Position numbers and translations under genes: made by a program. Below the pieces are notes generated by a model. The model was given only the letters and a program-made list of their open reading frames with translations, was not told the origin of the DNA and did no database searches. From positions 5,518,001 through 5,582,000 of the forward strand of contig NZ_CP041656.2 in assembly GCF_007290395.2 (NCBI RefSeq): a stretch of DNA of 64,000 nucleotides. Reading direction: 5' to 3'. This document shows, piece after piece, positions 1 through 7,424 of the stretch; the first letter of the stretch is position 1; each line of letters begins with the position of its first letter. Source of the DNA: Bradyrhizobium cosmicum (GTDB lineage Bacteria; Pseudomonadota; Alphaproteobacteria; Rhizobiales; Xanthobacteraceae).

Positions 1-1
1 C

Positions 2-586
2 GGCATCTCCTCGACCATGATCATGTCGCTCGCGCTCGCCGACGTGCAAGCCGGCGGCTGGTTCGGCAAGGTGGTGAAGGGCAAGGGCGCGAGCGCGCGG
101 ATGGGCACCAGCAATGTCGGCCCCGTCACCGGCGGCGAAGGCCGCCCGGCCGGCGATGCCACCAACGTCGTCACCGATTACGTCCATGTGCGCGGCGAGA
201 GCCGCAGCCACGACGGAAAGTTCTTCAAGGAGATCACCAAGGCCTACAAGGCCGCGTTCGAGAAGGCCGCCAAGAAAGTAACCAACGCGCAAGGCAAGTC
301 CGGCAAGGTCAAGTTCAAGGCCGAGACCGACTATTTTCCGTTCCGCATGAAGGACAGCCAGCCCGTCATCAAGCGCGCGGTCGAGGCCGTGTCCGCGGTC
401 GGCGGCACGCCGAACGTGCGCACGGCCAATGGCGGCCTCGACGCCAACTGGATGGTCCGCCACGGCATTCCGACCGTGACCTTCGGTGCCGGCCAGAACG
501 AGGCGCACACGATCGACGAGTGGATCAATCTCGACGAATACGACCGCGCCTGCGCGCTGGCCGTGCAGCTGGCGACGATGCGGTGA
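2..586 (+). CDS. M20-family metallopeptidase, C-terminal part (partial)
   Basis: The reading frame enters from the left edge and ends at TGA 584-586, leaving about 194 residues. The last third carries the M20 C-terminal signature: a GGLDANW segment, then HGIPTVTFGAGQNEAH, whose His should be the zinc ligand contributed by the catalytic domain. The middle part resembles the lid/dimerisation domain returning to the catalytic domain. The family hydrolyses peptide or amide bonds with two zinc ions. The N-terminal metal-binding half lies outside the window, so substrate cannot be judged. An enolase-superfamily gene follows on the same strand after 73 bp. Confidence 0.8.
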   Translation, partial: GISSTMIMSLALADVQAGGWFGKVVKGKGASARMGTSNVGPVTGGEGRPAGDATNVVTDYVHVRGESRSHDGKFFKEITKAYKAAFEKAAKKVTNAQGKSGKVKFKAETDYFPFRMKDSQPVIKRAVEAVSAVGGTPNVRTANGGLDANWMVRHGIPTVTFGAGQNEAHTIDEWINLDEYDRACALAVQLATMR

Positions 587-659
587 GCTGCGTTGCGCTG
601 CTCGCGGTTGCCGAGCAGCGCCCGTCGGCCTAGCCTCTTGAAAAAGACAGGGAGGCCCC

Positions 660-1748
660 ATGGCACGCATCGCGACAATCGAGTCCGGACTCTACCGGAT
701 CCCCCTCCCCATCACGCTGTCGGACTCCACGCATGGCGAGATCGCGGCGTTTGAGCTGATCACCTGCCGCGTGCGCGACGCGGATGGTGCGGAAGGCGTC
801 GGCTACACTTACACCGTGGGACGCAATGGCGGCGCGACCGCTGATATCCTCAGGCGCGAGATTCCGCCCTTGGCGGAAGGCCGCGAGGCCGACGACACCG
901 AGGCGATCTGGCATCACGTCTGGTGGGGCCTGCACTATGGCGGCCGCGGCGGGCCGGCGGTGCTGGCGCTGTCCGCGCTCGACATCGCGCTGTGGGACCT
1001 GAAGGCACAGCGCGCCAAGCTGCCGCTGTTCCGCGTGCTCGGCGGCTTCGACGCCCGCGTGCCGTGTTATGCCGGCGGCATCGACCTCGATCTCTCGGTC
1101 GAGGCGCTGCTGGCGCAGACCGACGGCAATCTCGCCAAGGGCTTTCGCGCCATCAAGATGAAGGTCGGTCGGCCCGATCTAGCCTCCGACGTGGCCCGCG
1201 TGCGAGCCATGCGACAGCATCTCGGCGACGGCTTTCCGCTGATGGCGGACGCCAACATGAAGTGGACCGTGGAGGAAGCCATCCGCGCCGCCCGCGCGTT
1301 CGTGCCTTACGACCTCACCTGGCTGGAGGAGCCGATCATCCCGGACGACGTCGCGGGCCACACCCGCATCATGCAGGCCGGCGGCGTGCCGATCGCGGCC
1401 GGCGAAAACCTGCGCTCGCTGTGGGAGTTCAAGAACTACATCGTCGCAGGCGCGGTGTCCTATCCCGAGCCTGACGTCACCAATTGCGGCGGCGTCACCG
1501 CCTTCATGAAGATCGCGCGGCTGGCCGAGGCCTTCAACCTGCCAGTCACCAGCCACGGCGCGCACGACATCACCGTGCATCTGCTCGCGGCCTGCCCGAA
1601 CCGGTCGTATCTGGAGGCCCACGGCTTCGGCCTGGACAAATATATCGAGCATCCGCTGGTGCTCGAGGACGGCAAAGCCGTGGCGCCGGACCGCCCGGGC
1701 CACGGCCTCGGCTTCGACTGGAAGGGGCTGGAAAAGCTGGCGCCGTAG
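660..1748 (+). CDS. Mandelate racemase/muconate lactonizing enzyme family protein
   Basis: This 362-aa protein has the two-domain enolase-superfamily layout and normal length. Visible catalytic elements are the KxK pair in IKMKVG (about K166 and K168), metal ligands in MADAN (D197), WLEEP (about E223) and AAGEN (E249), and a histidine in SHGAHD (about H299) near the end of the barrel. This set fits the mandelate racemase subgroup, which abstracts an alpha proton from acid-sugar or related carboxylates. A purine-rich AGGGAGG precedes the ATG. The substrate is not predictable; flanking M20 hydrolases suggest a catabolic neighbourhood. Confidence 0.85.
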   Translation: MARIATIESGLYRIPLPITLSDSTHGEIAAFELITCRVRDADGAEGVGYTYTVGRNGGATADILRREIPPLAEGREADDTEAIWHHVWWGLHYGGRGGPAVLALSALDIALWDLKAQRAKLPLFRVLGGFDARVPCYAGGIDLDLSVEALLAQTDGNLAKGFRAIKMKVGRPDLASDVARVRAMRQHLGDGFPLMADANMKWTVEEAIRAARAFVPYDLTWLEEPIIPDDVAGHTRIMQAGGVPIAAGENLRSLWEFKNYIVAGAVSYPEPDVTNCGGVTAFMKIARLAEAFNLPVTSHGAHDITVHLLAACPNRSYLEAHGFGLDKYIEHPLVLEDGKAVAPDRPGHGLGFDWKGLEKLAP

Positions 1749-1757
1749 GGCTCCGTG

Positions 1758-1841
1758 ATGTTCGGGCTTGTCCCGGGCATCCACGTTCTTTGTACTGCAA
1801 CGAAAGGCGTGGATGGCCGGGTCAAGCCCGGCCATGACGAT
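1758..1841. repeat. Intergenic palindromic repeat, family A copy 1
   Basis: Two arms, 1763-1785 and 1808-1830, are near-perfect reverse complements (core CGGGCTTGTCCCGGGCATCC) separated by about 22 bp. The same palindrome recurs at 36325-36401. It lies between two co-directional genes and probably forms a hairpin in the transcript. It resembles short dispersed palindromes I associate with Bradyrhizobium; that link is from memory. Confidence 0.75.
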
Positions 1842-1933
1842 GTAGCTGCACGCGAGGCATTCCGAGGCGCTGGGTGCAGCCGGCGAATAATCGGCTATGG
1901 TGGCAGCAGCCGTCATCATTCGAAAGACCCGCC

Positions 1934-3082
1934 TTGACCCCCGAACTGCACGAGAAACTGACCCAGTGGCGCCGGCACCTGCATGCCCATCCGGAACTGG
2001 GCCTCCACGAGAAGGCCACTGCCGCCTTCGTGCAGGACAGGCTCGCAGAGCTCGGTATTCCCTTCGAGGCTGACATCGGCGGCCATGGGGTCGTTGCGAC
2101 GCTGACACGCGGGTCTGCGCAGGGCCGCGTCGGCCTGCGCGCCGACATGGATGCGCTGCCGATCACCGAGGATACCGGGCTTGACTACGCCTCGAAAAAT
2201 CCCGGCGTGATGCATGCCTGCGGGCATGACGGGCACACCGCCTCGCTGCTCGGCGCGGCCGCGCTGCTGGTCGCCGACACCAGCTGGAGCGGCACCGTCG
2301 ACTTCATCTTCCAGCCGGCCGAGGAAGGACTTGGCGGCGCGCGCGCGATGGTCGGCGCGGGCCTGTTCGAGCGCTTTCCAATGACGCGGGTGTTCGGCTT
2401 CCACAACTGGCCGGGGCTCCCTGCCGGCACCATCGCGGTCCATGACGGCGTCGTCATGGCCTCCGGCGGGCGCGTCAGCATCGCCATCGAAGGCCATGCC
2501 GGACATGCCGGCATGCCGCATCTGACCCGCGATCCCGTGATGGCGGCGGGACATCTAATCGTGGCGCTACAATCGATCGTGGCGCGCGGAATCGATCCGC
2601 TCGATACCGCCGTGCTCTCGCTCTGCACGCTCGAAGGCGGCAAGGCGCGCAACCAGATCGCAGGACGCGTCGAAATCGGCGGCACGTTGCGGTATCACCG
2701 CGACGCAGTGAAGGACATCATGGTGGCGCGGATCGAACAGATCTGCGCCGGCATTGCCACCAGCTTCGACGTCAAGGTCACGCCTGAGATCGTCATGGGC
2801 GTCGGCGTAGTGGTCAATACACCTGACGAAGCGGGCCTCGCGCGGCTCGCCGCGGAGAAGGTGCAGGCCGAGGTGCGGCGCGATCTCGCGCCCAGCATGG
2901 CCGGCGAGGATTTCGCCTTCTATCTTCAAAAGCGCCCCGGCGCCTTCGTCTGGATCGGCAACGGCGAACTCCGCGACGGCGCCGAACTGCACGGCCCGCG
3001 CTACGATTTCAACGACGCCATTTTGCCGGTCGCGTCCGGCTGGATGGCGGAAGTCGCCAGGACGGCGCTGGCGTCGAACTAG
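1934..3082 (+). CDS. M20 amidohydrolase (hippurate hydrolase/IAA-amino acid hydrolase-like)
   Basis: The protein of about 382 aa begins TPELHEKLTQWRRHLHAHPE, the usual start of M20D amidohydrolases. Metal-binding motifs are MHACGHDGHTA, the QPAEEG segment with the catalytic Glu, and MAGEDFAFYL near the C-terminus. The enzyme should hydrolyse N-acyl amino acids or similar amides in the cytosol. I prefer the TTG at 1934 because the in-frame ATG at 1874 adds about 20 residues that do not look like family sequence; the site upstream is weak, so the start is uncertain. Confidence 0.85.
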   Translation: MTPELHEKLTQWRRHLHAHPELGLHEKATAAFVQDRLAELGIPFEADIGGHGVVATLTRGSAQGRVGLRADMDALPITEDTGLDYASKNPGVMHACGHDGHTASLLGAAALLVADTSWSGTVDFIFQPAEEGLGGARAMVGAGLFERFPMTRVFGFHNWPGLPAGTIAVHDGVVMASGGRVSIAIEGHAGHAGMPHLTRDPVMAAGHLIVALQSIVARGIDPLDTAVLSLCTLEGGKARNQIAGRVEIGGTLRYHRDAVKDIMVARIEQICAGIATSFDVKVTPEIVMGVGVVVNTPDEAGLARLAAEKVQAEVRRDLAPSMAGEDFAFYLQKRPGAFVWIGNGELRDGAELHGPRYDFNDAILPVASGWMAEVARTALASN

Positions 3083-3083
3083 G

Positions 3084-3272
3084 TCAAGCCGGCTTGGCGG
3101 GATGGGCGGTTCGCGGGTGGCGATCGTGCAGCAGCCGCGCAAGGGCCTCGCGTTCGCCCGCATGGCCTTTCATCGCCGTCTCGAACAGCGCCTCCTGGAT
3201 GTCGCGCGGCATGTCGCCCCAGACGTCCATGGCGGCCTGCCCCAACAATTCGGCAAAACGTGCTTCGGCCAT
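3084..3272 (-). CDS. Small conserved-looking protein of unknown function (62 aa)
   Basis: A 62-codon frame starts MAEARFAELLGQAAMDVW and has a well-placed AGGGAG about 7 bp before its ATG on the minus strand. The sequence looks helical and amphipathic (a stretch around PRDIQEALFETAMKG), with a basic His/Arg-rich tail ending HPAKPA. It ends 2 bp from the convergent amidohydrolase and is divergent from the DUF892 gene. No family is recognised. The good ribosome binding site and composition support a real gene. Confidence 0.6.
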   Translation of the reverse strand: MAEARFAELLGQAAMDVWGDMPRDIQEALFETAMKGHAGEREALARLLHDRHPRTAHPAKPA

Positions 3273-3363
3273 GTCGATGCTCCCTGTCCGGCTCCGAGAT
3301 AGGAACGGCTCCCGCCTGCCGGCGTTCCACTCCCTTTCACCATGAAATATGGAGCCGTCTGAA

Positions 3364-3876
3364 ATGGGACTCTTCACCAAGGACATCAAATCGATGGAAG
3401 ACCTGCTGATCCATGGTCTGCAGGACATCTATTATGCGGAGCAGCAGATCCTGAAGGCGCTGCCGACGATGATCGACAAGGCCACCAACCGTGACCTCGT
3501 GGCCGGCCTCACGAACCATCTCGACGAGACCAACAAGCAGGTCGAACGGCTGCAGAAGGCCTTCGCAAAGCTCGGCAAGGAGCCGAGCGGGACGCAGTGC
3601 CCGGCCATCGACGGCATCATCAAGGAAGCCAACGAGACTGCGGGCGAGATCGAGGACAAGGCCGTGCTGGACGCCGCCATCGTCGCCAACGCCCAGGCCG
3701 TCGAGCATTACGAGATGTGCCGTTACGGCACGCTGATCGCCTGGGCCGAAGAGCTCGGACACGACGAGATCGTGCGCTTCCTGACCACGAACCTGAACGA
3801 AGAGAAGGCTGCCAACACCAAGCTTAACACGGTGGCTTTGCGCAAGGGCGTCAACGCCAAGGCGTCCGCGGCGTAG
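3364..3876 (+). CDS. Ferritin-like DUF892 (YciE/YciF) family protein
   Basis: This 170-aa all-helical protein begins MGLFTKDIKSMEDLLIHGLQ and contains the LQDIYYAEQQILKALP segment and a later AQAVEHYEMCRYG helix that define DUF892. The family adopts a ferritin-like four-helix fold with metal-coordinating Glu/His, and is linked to general stress in many bacteria. The start is set at 3364 because GGAG sits 9 bp upstream; the in-frame ATG at 3349 lacks a site. It stands alone and is followed by a strong hairpin. Confidence 0.9.
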   Translation: MGLFTKDIKSMEDLLIHGLQDIYYAEQQILKALPTMIDKATNRDLVAGLTNHLDETNKQVERLQKAFAKLGKEPSGTQCPAIDGIIKEANETAGEIEDKAVLDAAIVANAQAVEHYEMCRYGTLIAWAEELGHDEIVRFLTTNLNEEKAANTKLNTVALRKGVNAKASAA

Positions 3877-3892
3877 AAACCCGCAAGACCGG

Positions 3893-3919
3893 AGCGGCTC
3901 CGCAAATAGCGGGGCCGCT
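3893..3919. terminator. Strong hairpin between convergent genes
   Basis: An 11-bp stem (3893-3903 with 3909-3919, one G-T wobble) closes a 5-nt AAATA loop, 16 bp past the DUF892 stop and 22 bp from the convergent CoA transferase stop. There is no T-run on either strand, so it may be a weak or factor-assisted terminator. Confidence 0.4.
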
Positions 3920-3941
3920 TGGCTTGGTCCAATCCGCTCGG

Positions 3942-5147
3942 CTAGATGATCCCGCGTTGCCAAAGCGCCGCGATCGCAGCCTGGTCGTAGCCGAGCTCGG
4001 CCAGCACGAGATCGGTATGCTCGCCGAGCGTCGGCGGGCGACTTGCGATTTCACCCGGCGTTTCCGACAGACGGACCGCGGCGCGGGCGACCGGCGCCGA
4101 CTTCGGCAAGCCGGGATAATCGACGTCCTGCAGGAAGCCGGCGGCGCGGATGTGGGGATGATCAAGCGCCTGTTGCGGGCTCAGCACGGGCCCCGTCGGT
4201 ATCATCGCCTTGCCCAGTGCGTCGACGGCCTCCTGCGTGGTGCGATCGGCGCACCAGCGCGCCATGCGCTCGCTGATGACGGGGCCGTTGTTGCCGCGGC
4301 TGATGTCGTCGGCAAAGCGTGGATCGTTCAGCCACTGCTCCTCCTCGCCCATCAATTTCGCCCAGCGCTTGAACAGCGGATGACCCGTAACCTGGCACAG
4401 CACCCAGCCATCCCTGGTGCGGTAGATGTCGGCCGGCGCCGCGGTCTGGCCGAGATTGCCGGATGGCACGCGGTTGACGTTGATGACGGCCTGCTCGATC
4501 AGCGTGGCGTTGGTGAAGGACAGCGCGGTCGCAAGCAGCGCGCCCTCGACGATCTGCCCGCGCCCGGATTTGCCGCGCTCGATCAGCGCGGCGAGCGTTC
4601 CGAACGCGCAATGCAGCGCCGTTCCGAAATCGACCCAGTTCACCGCGGCCCGATACGGCGGATCGCCGGCGCCGGTCATGTAGACCGAGCCCGACATCAC
4701 CTGCCCGACCCCGTCGAAGCCGACCCGGTCGGACCATGGCCCCGGACCGCCGAACGCGGTCGCCGTTGTCAGGATGATGTCCGGCTTGATCGCCTTCAGG
4801 GAATCGTAGTCGAGCTTCATCGACTGCAGCGTCTGCGGCGGCAGGTTGGCGACGACGACATCGGCGGTCTTGACCAGCCGGCGCATCACCTCCTGCCCTT
4901 CCGGCTTCATCGGATCGAGCGTGATGCACTTCTTGTTGCGGTTGACCTGGAGGAACAGCGCGCCCTCGCCGCCTTCGCCGACCGGCGCCACGAAGCGGTC
5001 CTCGCTGCCGTCGCGCTTCTCCACGCGAATGACTTCGGCGCCGAATTCGGCCAGCAAGGTTGCGCAATAGGGCCCGGCGATATAGCGCCCGAAATCGAGG
5101 ACGCGCACGCCCTCCAGAACTCCTCCCATCGATCCCATCCCTTCCAT
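3942..5147 (-). CDS. CaiB/BaiF (family III) CoA transferase
   Basis: The 401-aa protein shows the family III hallmark GVRVLDFGRYIAGPYCATLL near its N-terminus, an EVIRVEKRDGSEDRF segment, and the central WVDFGTALH stretch that likely holds the catalytic Asp forming an aspartyl-CoA anhydride. The family moves CoA between organic acids. Several ATGs lie close together (encoding MEGMGSMGG), and the true start may be six codons downstream, where GGAAGGG is better spaced. The acid used cannot be told from sequence. Confidence 0.88.
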   Translation of the reverse strand: MEGMGSMGGVLEGVRVLDFGRYIAGPYCATLLAEFGAEVIRVEKRDGSEDRFVAPVGEGGEGALFLQVNRNKKCITLDPMKPEGQEVMRRLVKTADVVVANLPPQTLQSMKLDYDSLKAIKPDIILTTATAFGGPGPWSDRVGFDGVGQVMSGSVYMTGAGDPPYRAAVNWVDFGTALHCAFGTLAALIERGKSGRGQIVEGALLATALSFTNATLIEQAVINVNRVPSGNLGQTAAPADIYRTRDGWVLCQVTGHPLFKRWAKLMGEEEQWLNDPRFADDISRGNNGPVISERMARWCADRTTQEAVDALGKAMIPTGPVLSPQQALDHPHIRAAGFLQDVDYPGLPKSAPVARAAVRLSETPGEIASRPPTLGEHTDLVLAELGYDQAAIAALWQRGII

Positions 5148-5354
5148 GTTCTTGCCAGATTACAGGGACTGGCTGCCACGGCAAGCCGGCAACGGACATT
5201 GCGCCTGCTCTCGAGATGTGATCGGCGGCCGGTTTCGGCTGGCGGAAATTGTGCTGCTCGGACCCGCACGAGGGATGCGAGCTACCTGGACATTCCTGAC
5301 AAGACTGGCACGCCCGCGACAAAATCATGATCGCATGCAACAGCGTGACTCCAG

Positions 5355-7424
5355 TCACGGCGAGCAGCGGACGCGTGCGGCATCCTGTCCACAGTTGCGA
5401 GGATGATCCCGCAGCGTCAAGAGAAGGTTCCTCCGGCGGCGCTCAGCTCGGCGAACGTTCCGGTCTCGACGATCTTGCCGGTCCGGGAGTTTTGCTTTCG
5501 GCGCACCCCTCGCGGACGACGGTGCGGTGCATCTCACAGCATCTGTCGACACGAAATACTGTTTCTGGGTCGCGAACTGCCTCGACCAGATTCCGAGCGC
5601 GCGCTGCGTCGCCCCAGAGACCCGCAGCTTGCCGACGCCCGTCAGCAATTGAAGAACAAATCCGCTGACCTTGCCCTGCTGATTGAAGTGCTTGGTCTCG
5701 AAATGCAGCCGGATCAGGTTGGTGCCGACGATCGCAGCCGCCCTGACCGACGTCAGCGCAAGCGCGATCAACGCCAATCTGGGACTGTAGTAGAGCATCA
5801 GGCCAAGGCTGAACACGCAGAACAGGCCGGCGATCATCCCGCGCAGCGCGTGGCCCGTCAGGGCACGCCGCGCGGCGTCGATGCCCATGGCGCGGTCGAC
5901 CAGCTCGCCGGCCGTGAACTCCCGGAAGATCGCGGTCGGCAGCCTGAGCAGACGATCGATCATCGCCGCCTGCAATCGCCAGTCGATCGTCGCTTCCATC
6001 CGGAGCATGACGAGGCCTTGCATGACCTGCACACCGGCCACCGACAGTGCCGTCAAACCCAGCGCCAGCGCGCAGAACACGAGCTGGTCGAGCTCCGATC
6101 TCGGGATGATCGAGCTGATCAGCAGATTGGTGACGAAGGGTGTCACCAGGGACAAAAGCCCGATCACGGCGACCGCGAGCGCGATGCGCAGGCCGCTGCC
6201 GCGCGCGTAGCGCAGCGCGAATTGAAGAAGATCGGAAGACTTGAGGGATCGTGACGGCAGCGGCGGATAGAACATCGCCGCTTCCGGAGCGATCTGCATC
6301 GCCACGGAGCGATCGACCCGCCGACGAATTCTCGTCAACGGATCAATCATGACATATCCACGGCCCGGCTCGTAGACCAAGGCGACGGGCTCGCGCTGCT
6401 CGCCGAGCCAGCCGACCAGCGGTCCGGCATCGGTTCGCCACCAATCCGACCGGAGCAGCACCTGCCGCAGCCGCAGGCGGGCATCCTGCGCGATCTGGGC
6501 AAGGCCGGTGAAATCCTGCCGGGCGCCGTCGATCCGTCCGGAAATCGCAATCGGCGTGCGCATCGCGCTGCCGACGATCTGGCAGGCGCCGGCCAGCCGG
6601 TCCGACCGGGATGCATCGTCCGCGTCGTGATCGAAGCGCCGCACGATGATGCCGGACAGGCGATCGAAGGCTTCGATCGATTGCGCGGCCGCGAGCGCGT
6701 TCCGGTTGGCCAGACGCTCGCTTTCGTCCAGCCGCTCGCGGGCCAGCCTGCCCTGCACGCATGCGACGAAGCTCTGGTGAAACTGATCGATCGCCGGCCA
6801 GATCGCGCCGACCGCCGGTCCTGCGCTGGTGGCGATCGCGGCACACCCCTCCTCGCCCGCCTCGACCCACAGGCCGGACGTCAACGGCAGCGGATGGCTT
6901 CCGGCCGCGCAAGCCGTCCCTGCTCCCATCAGCCTGAGCTGACCGCGCTCCACGGTCAGCCAGAGCTGGCCCCGCATCGGACCGCGGCCGCACACGCCTG
7001 GCGGCAATGCAGCCTCGCCTTCCGGCAGCTCGGCCATCTGCCACAGCGGCGCCGGTCCCGCAACGAAGCGCGCGAGCCGCTCGATCCAGCGCGTCGCCTG
7101 GGCCTCTGATGACAGCTCGGCTCTCCAACGCGCCGACGCGCGCGAGCCGTCGGTTCCGACCGCAATGAAGCTCAAGCCGCCGGCGGACGGCAGATCGGGA
7201 ACGATGTCTCCGCTCTCGACCCGAAACAGATGATGTCTGCCGCCGTATCCGCCGTCGCCGACATCAACGGCAAAAATGTCAACATGGCCGGCGACAATCT
7301 CGAGCACGCAGCCATGGTGATCGAGCAGGATGGGACGGCGGCTATCCAGCGCCAGCTCGATCGGCAATTCCGCCGACGCGACAAGGCTCGCACCCGACAC
7401 AATGCTTTCGACGTGCCCCGTCAT
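5355..7424 (-). CDS. Truncated second ABC subunit of an NHLP-type peptide exporter, ATPase domain missing
   Basis: The frame starts at an ATG overlapping the upstream ABC gene's stop (ATGA), so translation is probably coupled. About 390 N-terminal residues hold a small beta-rich domain and long linker typical of the NHLM/NHLP second ABC subunit. Membrane segments follow at roughly 412-440, 445-475 and 525-570. Family-like sequence stops at about residue 629, near FATQKQYFV, where the fifth and sixth membrane helices and the nucleotide-binding domain should follow. The remaining 58 residues are Arg-rich out-of-frame sequence. No Walker A, signature or Walker B motif is present. It cannot bind ATP and is probably non-functional, or at best an inactive partner. 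Confidence 0.8.
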   Translation of the reverse strand: MTGHVESIVSGASLVASAELPIELALDSRRPILLDHHGCVLEIVAGHVDIFAVDVGDGGYGGRHHLFRVESGDIVPDLPSAGGLSFIAVGTDGSRASARWRAELSSEAQATRWIERLARFVAGPAPLWQMAELPEGEAALPPGVCGRGPMRGQLWLTVERGQLRLMGAGTACAAGSHPLPLTSGLWVEAGEEGCAAIATSAGPAVGAIWPAIDQFHQSFVACVQGRLARERLDESERLANRNALAAAQSIEAFDRLSGIIVRRFDHDADDASRSDRLAGACQIVGSAMRTPIAISGRIDGARQDFTGLAQIAQDARLRLRQVLLRSDWWRTDAGPLVGWLGEQREPVALVYEPGRGYVMIDPLTRIRRRVDRSVAMQIAPEAAMFYPPLPSRSLKSSDLLQFALRYARGSGLRIALAVAVIGLLSLVTPFVTNLLISSIIPRSELDQLVFCALALGLTALSVAGVQVMQGLVMLRMEATIDWRLQAAMIDRLLRLPTAIFREFTAGELVDRAMGIDAARRALTGHALRGMIAGLFCVFSLGLMLYYSPRLALIALALTSVRAAAIVGTNLIRLHFETKHFNQQGKVSGFVLQLLTGVGKLRVSGATQRALGIWSRQFATQKQYFVSTDAVRCTAPSSARGAPKAKLPDRQDRRDRNVRRAERRRRNLLLTLRDHPRNCGQDAARVRCSP
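5417..5520 (-). pseudogene. Remnant of the ATPase C-terminus of the second ABC subunit
   Basis: Read on the minus strand in a different frame from the preceding permease, this stretch encodes TGKIVETGTFAELSAAGGTF followed by TGA at 5419-5417. That is the usual last strand and helix of an ABC ATPase. Just upstream, HRTVVREG in another frame resembles the H-loop region (AHRLSTVRE). The simplest reading is a large internal deletion joining the membrane domain to the end of the ATPase, followed by small indels. Confidence 0.7.

Noticed and set aside
3924..5330. Plus-strand frame of 468 codons over the CoA transferase
   Set aside because: The minus-strand product is a clear family III CoA transferase; the plus product is Arg-rich filler.
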